This document shows positions 19,607 to 30,529 of a stretch of DNA of 64,000 nt, piece by piece (position 1 is the stretch's first letter; each line of letters opens with the position of its first letter). The notes under the pieces are model-generated. The model worked only from the letters and a program-made list of their open reading frames with translations. It was not told the DNA's origin and did no database searches. A program made the translations under genes and the position numbers. The stretch is from Dioscorea cayenensis subsp. rotundata (Eukaryota > Streptophyta > Magnoliopsida > Dioscoreales > Dioscoreaceae), in the NCBI RefSeq assembly GCF_009730915.1, contig NW_024086838.1, positions 1 to 64,000 on the forward strand, read 5' to 3'.

Positions 19607-21403
19607 TGATAAGTGCTTGAGTGAACATGTTTTTATGCATGTTTTACATACATTGAGCATCATATTTTATACGGTTTATGTCTCATTTCGTGTATTGGGT
19701 GTTCTTTTATGCATATAGGTTGTGAAGACATTGGGATTTCAAAAGGGAGCGAAGATAGGCTATTATGGCATAATATTGGGAGTTCTTGTACAAATCAAGT
19801 TGGAAGACACAAGAGGAGTTCGTGTATGAGGAGATGTGTGCCAACTTCCATAGTTTTTGCAAGCCAAGTTATTAATGGAAGGGCACAAAGGCAGCCATGT
19901 CTCCACATTCCTCCTCTTTGTAAAGATTTCAAGACCTTTCAAGACGCATTGATGAAGGAAAAGCCGGATAGCCTACCATATGATCGTGTGCCCGATCGTG
20001 TGGCCTTAAGAGGAGAATGTTTATTGTTGTGCAGCAGAAATCATGAGCGGAAATCATCGTAGCCGAATTCATCGAGCAGTGATCATGCTCACGCGCCCGC
20101 GCGGAAATTCCGCGCGACCGCGTGGAAATTCCTGCAGCCCACGCGGGCGCGTGGAAAATCCACGCGGGCGCGTGGAAAATCCACGCGGGCGCGTGGGGGC
20201 ACGTGACAGACGCGTTGTGAGGCTATAAATACACCTTTTGGCCGATTCTAAGGGGACTTTTGGCGGAGCTTTGAGCATAGATATTGAGAGAGAGACGGCT
20301 AGGGTTTGAGGAGAAGGTCTTCGCCGATTGATAGGGAGTTCTTCACCAACTTTGATAGGTTCCTTCGACGTCATAGCACCTTGGGGAGCCATTGGCGACC
20401 TAGCTCGTAGAGGAACCCTTCAAGACGGAGAACTACCAATCAAGGCCAATCCGCATGCAATTCGAGGGGGTTTTTCTCTATGGGTTTTATTGCTTTTTCA
20501 TTGTATTGATTATTGTTTTTGTAACTAGGCCCATGGAGGGCTAAACCCTAGTAGGTATTTGGGCATGTGAACCCTAAGATTTATATTTTTTTGGATTGAT
20601 TCTCTTAATGTTTCTAGTTAATCCGAGTTGTCTTGAGTTTTAATCTTGTGATTTAATTGCTTGCTAGTGTTGTTAATCCTTGTGGTTGATTACATTGCAT
20701 GATTTAATACTTTAATGTGTGAGGTCTCCATTAGAGTTAGATTTCCAAGATTAAAGAGGGTTGAGAGGGTGAGCCTTGAGATGGAGGAATGTCCCCTTTC
20801 CCTTTCGATTGAGTGTTTCCTATCTCCGTATTCCATATTCTCTTTGCAACCATATTTGGTGTGAGGCGTGAGATTGCTCGATTTCTCCGCCGGGACCTTG
20901 TAGGGGGTTAGGATCCTTCGCCGGGAATTAGGGTTGGATCTACATTTAGGAATCGGTTTCACTCTTAGGTTTCCTTAGAGCATATTGCGGTCATATGGGG
21001 TGTGAAGTGTTGAGATTGGTCGATTTCTCCACGGGACCTTGTAGGGGACTAGTGCCTTTTTGCTTGGAGACAAGGATTGGTTATCGTTGGATTACCTCGA
21101 CTCATTAGACTCGATTGTAGAGCATTTAGTGAATCTAGAGCTTCAAGGAAGATCTTAGGGGATCGTGCTCGAATACCTCATCCTTAGTGATTGAGACTCT
21201 TCTACTTTATTTCTTGCATACTCGCTTTGCTTTTGTTTGCAATTAGTTCACTTCATCATATTAATTGATTCCGACTAGATAATTGAGAAGTGGTTATTAC
21301 TAATACTTCCGTTCCCTGTGGATTCGACTACCCACTCACCGGGGTAATTATTACTTCGACACCCGTGCACTTGCTGTTTATACACGCATATTCGGACGTG
21401 TCA
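19607..21403 (+). mobile_element. Solo C LTR nested in the A solo LTR (TSD CTCAC)
   Basis: It is the full C LTR, from TGATAAGTGCTTGAGTG to TTCGGACGTGTCA, 1797 bp, with CTCAC at 19602-19606 and 21404-21408. It is the reference for family C. CGCGCCCGCGCGG-type palindromes (20090-20200) precede TATAAATA at 20224-20231. Confidence 0.92.
20090..20231 (+). promoter_or_regulatory. C LTR promoter module
   Basis: Six GC-rich half-palindromes (CGCGCCCGCGCGG, CGCGACCGCGTGG, CACGCGGGCGCGTGG three times, GGCACGTGAC) spaced about 20 bp apart lead to TATAAATA. It is laid out like the A LTR but with CGCG in place of CACG. Confidence 0.6.
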
Positions 21404-22582
21404 CTCACCCTATCAACCCTCTCCAACCTAGCTTTGTCTAACGCTCGTGGTGTGTCACTCACTCACAAGGTTACCAACAAAAACTCTCAACCCTACTGTC
21501 AGTCTAGGGAAAATGTTCATACAATCAAGCATTCAAGGTTGGAACTCACAACTAACATCAATTAATTGAAAGCATAATAAAAAGATTCAATGAAACAAAT
21601 ACATCCTAGGGTTCACAAATACCCAAGTACACACTAGGAGTTTAGCTCTCCATGGAGGTACGTACAATCAAAGAAATAGAATGTAAAATAAATGAATCCA
21701 TAGAGAAACCCCCTCGATAGTCATGTCAATGGTCTTGTAGAAAGTCCTCTACTCGTCGTCCAAGGATTCCCTTGTCCGGTATAGGATACGCCTTGACGAA
21801 AGCTCCCCTACCAACCTTCTTCCTAAGGAATGATGATGTCGGAGCCGTAGAACCTCTCCAAAACCCTAGCCAATACCTTTCAAAACCCTAGCTGAAACCC
21901 TCTCTCAAGTTGGGGAAAAGATGGAGAAAAGAATGTTGAAATCGGGGCTGAATCGGCTTTAAATAGGGCTGGAATCGGACGACCACACGGGCCTATGGAT
22001 TTTACACACGCCCATGTGAAATTTCCACACGGGCGTGTATAATTTCCACACGCCCATTGTGGATTCTCTGAATTCCTGTTTTCTCGGCCGGCTGTGAACA
22101 GTAACTGCTAAGGTGATTGCTACAGTAACCTCCTACAGTACTCTGCCAAAAATACTCCCGAATCCACTTTTCATCGAGGTAACATAAACGGGCACACGTT
22201 TATGCTGTGGATCGCTTTGCTTCTTCAATGACGGACAAGTTGATGGAGATCTTGTTCTATGTGCATAAGTCAAAATGCTTGAGTGTGACTGCCCTTGTGC
22301 CCCTCCAAATGGTTGTGCTAACTCAAATACGGGGAGGTTGGCACACACTCTAGCATCTCGCACCCGACTCATATTTTCGCATTTGAACTTTATCAAGATT
22401 TCCTCCAAAATTGGTGCATTGTGATCCACATTGGCTTCTTTCCTTCATAATTGGTTTCACAACCCAACCTACATAAAAGTAACATAAAAACACACATATT
22501 AGTGTAAAAACCCAAGAAAAGTAATGCTCAACATAAGGAAAGAATGCTTCGCTTTCATATCGCACAAGCACTTATCATTCGG

Positions 22583-23398
22583 AAATGCTTCAGAAGAATC
22601 TGCCAAACAAAATGAAAGATCCGGGATGCTTTATCATACCTTGTCAATCAGAGGTTTGTGGGAGAAAAAGATTTGGCCGATTTGGGAGCTAGTATTAATG
22701 TCATGCCGTACACATTGTTTCAGAAATTAGGGTTGGGAGAGCCAAGGCCAACCCGCATGACTTTACAGCTGGCCGATCGCTCCGTTCGTCATCCTCGAGG
22801 TATAATTGAAAGTGTTTTGGTAAAGGTTGACAAGTATATGTTTCCTGCTGATTTTGCTGTGTTAGATGTCGATGAAGATGCAGAGGTTCCATTAATTCTA
22901 GGAAGACCTTTCTTGAGAACCTGCAAGGCTCTCATTGACATGGATGGAGGCGAGATGACATTGCGCATTGGAGAGGAAAAGATCACATACCGTCTCGCCA
23001 AAGCAATGATGCACTCTCTTGACTTTGATGGTACTTGTTATTTTTTTGATGTCAATGATGAGATTTCTGATGAGTACCTACAGGAATTTCTCAATCAAGA
23101 TCCATATGAGGTGTGGCCGGATATTGAGGTGGAGGACACAACTAATTGTGAAAAACAAGTCCTTAACGAGCAACCTCAAGGAGGATTTTTGAAACAGATT
23201 TTTCGCCGAGTCAAGAGGTCGAGACGTCGCCACCGAAAGTATTCCAGCACATTAGGGGACAAGCACACAAAGGAAGAGCGCGACATTCCCTCATTCGGTA
23301 ACATAGTTAAAAATTTCTCCCTGAGTATGAAGAACTTCTATCCATCATGTGTGGAGGTCGCTAGAAAAGAGGTTTTTCATCTTTATGAGCAACCATGA
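22583..23398 (+). pseudogene. pro: Element C protease, C-terminal part
   Basis: Continues the protease after the nested LTR; open from 22658 to TGA 23396-23398. The active site reads DLGA (GAT at 22678) and the LGRPFLRT core is present near 22895. A frameshift lies near 22650 (upstream part in another frame). The tail carries the acidic YEVWPDIEVED part and a basic KRSRRRHRKYS block, then ends LYEQP. The ending equals C2 and corresponds to A1. Nothing resembling reverse transcriptase follows. Confidence 0.82.
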
Positions 23399-23443
23399 GG
23401 TAAAAACAGCTACGTCAAGCTAAGTGACATTAAACATGTGCTT

Positions 23444-23461
23444 CTTGGGAGGCAACCCAAG
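23444..23461 (+). promoter_or_regulatory. Conserved stem-loop after gag-pro (element C)
   Basis: CTTGGGAGGCAACCCAAG, identical to the A1 copy and at the same distance (about 45 bp) from the end of the ORF, although the surrounding families have diverged. Confidence 0.55.
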
Positions 23462-23690
23462 CTTTTAATTAGTTTTTAGACTCAAAATTTAAATTTTGCA
23501 AAAATAAATTCATGAGTGTGTGTCTTGATTAATTTTGTTGATCGCTGGTGTTTTTGTGGAATTTTTTTGGTGATTTGAATTATTGTTTATGTGTATAACA
23601 TGGTTTAAGGTGAATTTGATGTTTAATGTTGAAAAATTGGTGTTAATTTGGAGTTTCGAGCACTTTCTGGACTTTACGAAGAAATTTTGC

Positions 23691-23780
23691 AGTCCACACG
23701 GCTGCGTGGAATTTTCACGCGGTCGTGTACAGTACCCACGCGGGGGTGTGAAAAAATCCACACCCCCATGTGCCTATAAG
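23691..23780 (+). promoter_or_regulatory. Palindromes plus TATA-like box upstream of ORF2 (element C)
   Basis: CACACGGCTGCGTGG, CACGCGGTCGTG, CACGCGGGGGTGTG and CACCCCCATGTG are followed by CTATAAGAATA at 23774. The order mirrors the LTR promoter module. Promoter activity is inferred. Confidence 0.4.
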
Positions 23781-23955
23781 AATATGAAATGGCATTGTTC
23801 ATCATCTTCCATTTTCAAAGAACCCTTTCATCTTCCACCTTGCACTCCTCTAAAACTCAAGTTTTGATCTCTAAAACCAATTGTTTTCAACTCTTTGGAG
23901 GATTAGAGGTAATTTGCCGGAGTTTACACCGAGTTTTCTTCTCCGATTTGCTCCG

Positions 23956-24439
23956 GTAAGACTTCACTCCCTTCCACCCTTTCCATGTTCTTCAAGGTCA
24001 TTTTCATGAAGTTTTCATGGTATTTTTATGATAGTTCTCATAGGGAATCATGCTAGAAACTTGTTCAATGTATGAGAATGATTTGTATGAGGCGTAGGAG
24101 ACCAACTGCGGCCAAAACTCCGGAGTCCGGCATCCACGCGACCACGTGGGCTGGCCGCGCGCTGGTCGGAGGGCCACGCGACCACGTGGGCCCTAGGCCG
24201 ATAGCGCGCGGGCTTGCGGCCTGGCAGGCCACTAGCCCAGGCCAGCCACGCGCCTGCGCACCCGCGTGGCTCTCCTGCATGGGCGTGTGGCTGCTCGGCC
24301 GAGCCGAGCACGCCCCCGCGTAGACTGGAACAAAGGCCAGTTGGCCCTGTTTTTCCCCCGTCTCGTTGTTCTTGCGCATGTGGTACCCAGTTTCACTGTA
24401 TTCATGCTGAACTGATGCTTTTAAGTGGTTTCTTCGCAG
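23956..24439 (+). other. Intron-like segment before ORF2 (element C)
   Basis: CTCCG|GTAAGAC and TTTCTTCGCAG|ATTATG frame a 484-nt segment whose 3' border sits 3 bases before ATG, as in A1 and A3. It holds CCACGCGACCACGTGGGC palindromes at 24135-24192. C2 has no such segment at this place. Confidence 0.55.
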
Positions 24440-24442
24440 ATT

Positions 24443-25579
24443 ATGACACCATGCCAACCTCACAACCGGTAATCAAATTTCCTGACCCCGTTCATCAGTA
24501 GCGGTTTGAGCGTCTCCAGCAACTGAAGATTGGACAATCGCATTTTATCGATTGGGATGCGCTAGAGGACATTGGTCTTGCTGAGGAGGTCAGAGAACTT
24601 GTTAGTGTGGGGGGTTGGGACGGATTATTCTCCATTCAGGAGCCCGTCATGTGAGATATCACCTTGGAAGTTCTTGCCTCATTTTCTTTTGATCATGACA
24701 CAGTTGATATCAGTTTTGACATTTCCAATGCCATTCGTTTCCGCATTTTTGGTCAGCCACATAGGATGTCTTTGACCAAGTTCTCGATATATCTTGGATT
24801 TTACGATCAGAACTATGCTGATACTATCAAGTATACTGAGCTCCTCACCGATTATCCTTATAATCTCACACTGGGTCAGGTCTTCCATGATCTATGCGGT
24901 GGTCGTCAGTATTCTACACGCTAGTCGAAGGCCTCATTACTTACTTGACCGGCGTACAGGTACATCCATGCTGTTCTTACCAGGTCCGTGACAGGTCGGG
25001 GGGATGGTACTGGTTCACTTCGCAGGACAGATCTTTTGTACCTCCACTCCATTGGCGATGGAGTCCCTCTCCACTTAGGATATGTGGTTGCTGACTACTT
25101 TCGTCATCAGAGTGAATATTTGCGATTGGGAGCATTATTTGCAGGACCATACATCACTCGTCTTATGTTCAAGATGGGTCTTATCCGCTCGGTCAGAGGC
25201 GAGGACAGAGTCAGTAGTCCGGCACCATTGGGTTTGGCTACTCTCTGTTTGATATGCACTAGTAGAATCGTCATCTGGGGATGATGAGGAGCCTGTTGAG
25301 GCTACAAAGGCACCACCTGCAGCTGAGCCCATAGTCACCGAGGCAGCTCCAGCAACATCAGCCGTTCTTGAGTCATCTTCCCCTCGAGATCATGAGCATC
25401 TAGCTGGACACGAGGCTGCCGTTGCTACCATCCTTGAGAACCAGGCACGGATTTTGAAGCGTCTTGATCGTATTCAGCAGACTTTTGACGAGGAGGTCTC
25501 ATCTACTTCTGTGCCAGCACTAGCACTAGCTCCAGATACTGACGCTAGAGGTGTCACACTCATGAGACAGTTATTTTAG
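24443..25579 (+). pseudogene. Element C ORF2, ATHILA ORF-1-like, broken
   Basis: Homologue of A1 ORF2. Readable blocks: VSVGGWDGLFSIQEP, ITLEVLASFSFDHD, MSLTKFSIYLGFYDQNY, QVFHDLCGGRQY, then in another frame LLYLHSIGDGVPLHLGYVVADY and AGPYITRLMFKMG. In-frame stops are at 24499 (TAG), 24652 (TGA, CGA in C2) and 24922 (TAG); frameshifts fall near 24950 and 25255. The C-terminal part (about 25380-25550) is acidic, Ala/Pro-rich and coiled. The first ATG (24443) closes within 10 codons, while an ATG at 24451 is in frame with the core. Confidence 0.6.
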
Positions 25580-26775
25580 TTTCTTACTCTTAGTTGCTTT
25601 GTTAGTAGTATTTAGGCTTTTGTACTCAGAAAGGCTTCACCTTCTGAGAGTTATCTTCTTGTCTTTCTTTTGTGCGAGTATATGCTCTATTATGTTATTT
25701 GTCTGAACTTGTATTTTCTTTTACATTTTGTTGAGCTTCACTGAACTCCTTATATTCCATGCAGATGGCCTTGAGAGTGATGTTGTTGGTGTTTTAGTCA
25801 TAGACATGATCATGTGATGTTGTCACATGGTCGTGTGAGCTTCACAACCTATACAACACGGCCATGAGTTAGACTTCACCAAACGATTAATGGGGAGTTC
25901 AGGGGAGTATTGCTTTAATTGCATTCCCACACACATTATGTTTCCATTGTTATTATTTTTATTGTGCCTGCATGTGTACATTGAGGACAATGTACATCTT
26001 AAGTGTGGGGAAGGGTTCACCTTATACATGACTTTTACTTGTGTTTTCATGAGCATGCTCTTGTTGCCAATGAAGGTTCACCTTAGGGTTAAGAGTTTAA
26101 TTGTTAGTTTTTGGAGGTTATAAACATGGATTTTTATCTTGCACTAGTTTTTATCCAATTTTATTGAATATTTTTTGTCCCATTGCTCTTTGTGCACTTT
26201 TCTCGCTCATTAGACCTATGAAGTCTCTAGTTCATTATGTTTGGGACTTTAATGTGCTAGTTTTTATTTGAAAAAAAAAGTGATTGGGAATTGTTTGTTG
26301 TATGTGCATACGGGGTGGAAAGAGCTACCACCCATGATGTATGTAGCTACTCACATAAGTCAGATACTTGTTATGCCCTAATGAGAGAAAGAGCTATCTC
26401 ATGGGATGTGTGATAGCTACCATCCTTGGTAGAAAGAGCTACCACCTCGAAAGTGTGAAAGCCACTCGGGAGGCATCTTGGGAAAGGGCCACCATAGAGG
26501 TTGTGTGAAGCTACTACCTATTCTTTCTATTTATAAATAAGTCCCGTGTTAATAAGAACTTGGTAGTGGACATAGTGTTGACATGAGTGGAGTTTTTCAC
26601 ACACACACGCTTTTGGATTTTATCACATTCATTTTTGATTGGATTGTTTGCTAGAGCATTGATTGTTTTGTCTAGTGTTTGATTCTCTCCATGACTGTAG
26701 AATTTTCTTCTTGTACTCTTTTGGTGAACCTAAGGCCAAGCACTTCTCTTTTCTTTCCATAAGTTTAATGTTTAA
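25580..26775 (+). other. Element C 3' noncoding region
   Basis: Matches the A1 3' region in order: a CTTCACTGAAC block, GTGTGAGCTTCACAACC (about 25834), the internal hairpin-PPT module (25975-26015), oligo-A near 26270 and the GAGCTACCACC repeats (26310-26525). No ORF supported. Confidence 0.7.
25975..26015 (+). promoter_or_regulatory. Internal hairpin + polypurine module (element C)
   Basis: TGTACATT-GAGGAC-AATGTACA (8-bp stem) then CTTAAGTGTGGGGAAGG. It lies about 800 bp upstream of the terminal module. Confidence 0.65.
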
Positions 26776-26816
26776 TTTTGCTTGAGGACAAGCAAAGACT
26801 TAAGTGTGGGGGAGTT
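26776..26816 (+). promoter_or_regulatory. Terminal hairpin and polypurine tract (element C)
   Basis: TTTTGCTTGAGGACAAGCAA forms a stem (TTGCTTG/CAAGCAA), followed by ACTTAAGTGTGGGGGAGTT and directly by the 3' LTR start TGATAAGTGC at 26817. Position and purine run identify it as the plus-strand primer. Confidence 0.85.
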
Positions 26817-27298
26817 TGATAAGTGCTTGTGTAGACATATTTTTATATATGTTTTACATGCATTGAGCATCATTTTTACTATGGTTTATGTCTCATATTG
26901 TGTATTTGGTGTTCTTTTATGCATATAGGTTGTCAATACCTTGAAGAGTAAAAAGGAAGCAAAGATAGGCTATAAAGACACAATGTTGGGAGTTCTTGTT
27001 CAATTCAAGGACCAAGACATGAGAGGAGTTCATAAACATGGAGATGTGTGCCAACTTCCAAGAAGATTCAAGCCAATTCACTAGTTGGAAGGGCACAAAG
27101 GCAGCCACATATTCATATTCCTTCTCTTTGTGAAGATTGCAAGACCTCTCAAAGATACGTCGATGAAGAAAAGTTTTATAGCCTACCACATGGACGTGTG
27201 CCCGGACATGTGGCCTCAAGAGAAGAGTGTTCTGATCGCGTAAGTGCTTGTACTGTAGCAATAGTATTGTAGCAACTTCACTGTAGCAAAAATACTGT
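26817..27298 (+). repeat. Element C 3' LTR, first part
   Basis: Starts TGATAAGTGCTTGTGTAGAC and matches the C solo LTR up to AATACTGT, where A3 is inserted. The rest of the LTR follows at 39031. Confidence 0.88.
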
Positions 27299-29150
27299 TG
27301 ACAAGGTCCCCTTGCGTATATCCTCAAGTGCACGGGTTTGTCAAAGTAATAATCCCAGATGAGAGGGTATCGAATCCACAGGGAGTAGGGAATAAAAACA
27401 CTTAATCCGCTTCTTAGCTATGTGAAAGATCAATAGTGATAAGTGTGACGATGATTCAATTCTCAAAAGTAAAAACAACAAGTAAGAGAGCATGAGTAAA
27501 GGAGGAGGTAAGGCAATCGATAAAGACGGGGTACTCGGATAATGCTCCGCCTAGGACAATTGTTTCAAGTGTAACAACCCTCTATTATGCTTCCTAATTA
27601 ATGCAATAGAAAGTTGTGGAAATCCTTAAATACATAGTCCCAAATCTAAGGTCAACTATGCCTAACTCTATACATGTTCCGGAGGAGAGATTAGATAACC
27701 TCTCAACCTCGCATTCGAATAGAGTTGCAATGAGCTCTAGGGATTCCAAGTGATAAATCTCTTCCTAATTATAGACCTAACCCTTTGGTCCAGGTGGAAG
27801 GTCCCTAACCACGATTAAGCCCTAGATACTAAGATCACCTCAACACTTCACTCCATTGCACGCGCAACTAAGCCCTAGCGGAGGTTCATCCGTTAGATCA
27901 TTCACTCTATTATGGCCGCAAAGAACTCGAGGAACGGAGGTAGAATCTATCACGTCGGAGAGGAAAGGGGACGCTCCTGTACCTCTCGACTCACCCTCTC
28001 AATCCTCTCCAACCTAGTTTTGTCTAACACTCGTGGTGTGTCACTCACTCACAAGGTTACCAAGAAGAACTCTTAACTCTAGTGTCACTCTAGGGGAAAT
28101 GTTCATACAATCAAGCATTCAAGGTTGGAACTCACAACAAACATCAATTTATTGAAAGCATAATAAAGAGATTCAATGAAACGAATACATCCTAGGGTTC
28201 ACAAATACCCAAGTACCCAGTAGGGGTTTAGCTCTCCATGGAGCTAAGTACAATCAAAGAAATATAATATAAAAGCAATGAATCCATAAAGAAACCCCCT
28301 CGATAGTCGTGTTGATGGTCTTGTGGAAAGTCCTCTACTCGTCGTCCAAGGATTCCCTCGTCCGGTATAGGATACGCCTCAACGGAAGCTCCCCTACCAA
28401 CCTTCTTCCTAAGGAATGATGATGTCAGAGCTGTAGAACCTTTCCAAAACCTTAGCCAATACCTCTCAAAACCCTAGCCGAAACCCTTTCTCAAGTTGGG
28501 GAAAAGATGGAGAAAAGAATGCTGAAATCAGGGCTGAATCGGTTTAAATAGGGCTGGAATCGGGCGACCACACGGGCCTGTGGATTTTTCACACGCCCAT
28601 GTGGAATTTCCACACGGCCGTGTATAATTTCCACACGCCCGTGTGGATTCTCTGAATTCCTGTTTTCTCGTCCTGCAGTGAATAGTGCTGCTACAACACT
28701 TTCGCTACAGTACCTGGCCTAAAATACTTCCCGAGTCCATACTTTCATCGAGGTGACGCAAACGGGCACACGTTCACGTCGTGAATCACTTGCTTCTTTA
28801 ATGATAGACAAGTTGGTGGAGCTCTTGTTTTATGTGCATAAGTCGAAATGCTCAAGTGTGACTGCCCTTGTGCCCCTCCAAATGGATGTGCCAACTCGAA
28901 TACGAGGAGGTTGGCACACACTCTAGCATCTCACACCCGACCTATGTCTTCGCGTTTGAACTTTAGTAAGATTTCCCACAAAATTGGTGCATTATGATCT
29001 AGATTGGCTTCTTTCCTTCATAATCGGCCTCACAACCCTACCTGTACGAAAGTAACATGAAAACACACATGTTAGTGTAAAAACCCTAGAAAATTAATGC
29101 TCAACATAAGGAAAGAATGCTTCACATTCATATCACACAAGTACTTATCA
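27299..29150 (-). repeat. A3 3' LTR
   Basis: 1852 bp, TGACAAGGTCCCC to GTACTTATCA on the plus strand. It has visible point differences from the 5' LTR of the same element (for example ATCCTCAAG against ATCCCGCAAG near its start), so the insertion is not recent. Confidence 0.9.
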
Positions 29151-29194
29151 AACTCCCCCACAATTAAGTTTTTGCTTGTCCTCAAGCAAAAATT
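29151..29194 (-). promoter_or_regulatory. A3 terminal hairpin and polypurine tract
   Basis: On the minus strand: TTTTTGCTTGAGGACAAGCA, then AAACTTAATTGTGGGGGAGT and T, directly before the 3' LTR. Confidence 0.85.
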
Positions 29195-30529
29195 AAACAT
29201 TCTGTGCATAGATGAAGGAAATATTGGAAGTGCTTGGCCTTAGGTTTACCAAAGTGTACAGAAAGAGCATTCTACAAATAAGGGAAATTTCAACATTAAA
29301 TACAAAAAATCAAAGTTCTAGCTAAAAACTTGAATCAAAAAGGACAACAAACCCGAAAATCTTGTACATGTGTGAACTCACTCAAAACAACCCAAGGTAT
29401 ACTCCTCAATGTTCTAAGTACAAGGGACTTATTTTTCTACAAAAGTGACAACAATTTCAAAGATTGTAGTAGCTTCACACAACCTCTAAGGTAGCCCTTT
29501 CCAAAGCGGCCGCTAAGTGGCTTTCACACTTTCGAGGTGGTAGCTCATTCTACCGGAGTAGTAGCTTTCACTCATCCTATGAGATAACTCTTTCTCTCAT
29601 TAGGGCATAGCTAGTATCCGACTTATGAGAGTAGTTTCATACTTCATAGGTGGTAGCTCTTTCCACCCAACAAGCACAAATAAACAATAAAATTATTTTG
29701 TTTTTTTTTTAGAATTTAACACAAGAAACAACTATAACTAGTCCCTTTAACAATGAACATGAGTTTCCAATAGAGTTTAAAGAGTGAGTAGTGCACTGAG
29801 TGTAAATCGGGTAAAAATTCCTAGAAATTCAAGCAAGAACTAGAGCATGAAAACATTCAATGTTAAAGTTGCTCCTAAACTCAAGAATACAATCATTGCA
29901 ACTAAGGTGAACCGCCATTGTCTATGTAAGCATGTATATCAATCAAGAACAATAAAAAGGATGTGTGCACTATGAAACTCCCCCCCACACTTAAGTTTTA
30001 CATTGTTCTCAATGTACATATTCAAGCTCACTCAAAATATATATTAATGAAGAATATATGTGGGAGAAGCAATCAAAACAATACTCCCCTGAATCCAAGT
30101 GTCGTGTTTGATGGAGCTAAGTCCTTGGGAGTAATGTTCCGACGGGTTGTAAAGCTCACACGGCCAAGTGCCAAAGCACTTTGGCCGTGCCCATGACAAA
30201 GTCTCAATTCCCAAGATGACAAGACCATTGCATGCATACACAAGAAGGTTCAGTGAAGCTCAATAAAACAAAAATAACTCGAGTAGATAAAGCAATGAAT
30301 ATAACTCGAGATGCAAAATGAAAATAAACTCAGAAGGAGAATCCTTTCTGAGTGAAAAAATCTAAAAATAAAGTGCATAAAGGTAAAATAAAGTAAAGTC
30401 AAGTGTGGGTGTACGCCCTCGGGCTCTGAGTGCTTTGCTTCTGGTGAAAAGCACATGGTGGGTCCACCCGGTACGGGGTAGGCGATGGAGGTGCAGGAGA
30501 TGCCGAGGGGGGCTGAGAAGTCCTCGGTC
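29195..30529 (-). other. A3 3' noncoding region
   Basis: Reversed counterpart of the A1 3' region. GAGCTACCACC-type repeats are at 29465-29680, an oligo-T (oligo-A on minus) run near 29700, the internal hairpin-PPT module at 29974-30017 and GTGAGCTTTACAACC near 30145. No ORF supported. Confidence 0.7.
29974..30017 (-). promoter_or_regulatory. Internal hairpin + polypurine module (A3)
   Basis: The minus strand reads TGTACATTGAGAACAATGTA, then AAACTTAAGTGTGGGGGGGA and GTTTC. It is the same module as in A1 and C, with one arm base changed. Confidence 0.6.

Larger units (their letters stand above)
18912..22577 (-). mobile_element. Solo A LTR in element C protease (TSD TTCGG), itself interrupted
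   Basis: A minus-orientation A LTR runs from TGACAAGGTCCCC to CACTTATCA, flanked by TTCGG at 18907-18911 and 22578-22582. It is split at 19606/21409 by the C solo LTR. Without that insert it is about 1.86 kb. It has no internal region, so it is the product of LTR-LTR recombination. Confidence 0.9.

Noticed and set aside
24048..24501. Ala/Pro/Arg-rich ORFs on both strands
   Set aside because: They cover the GC palindromes within the intron-like segment of element C; no conserved frame.
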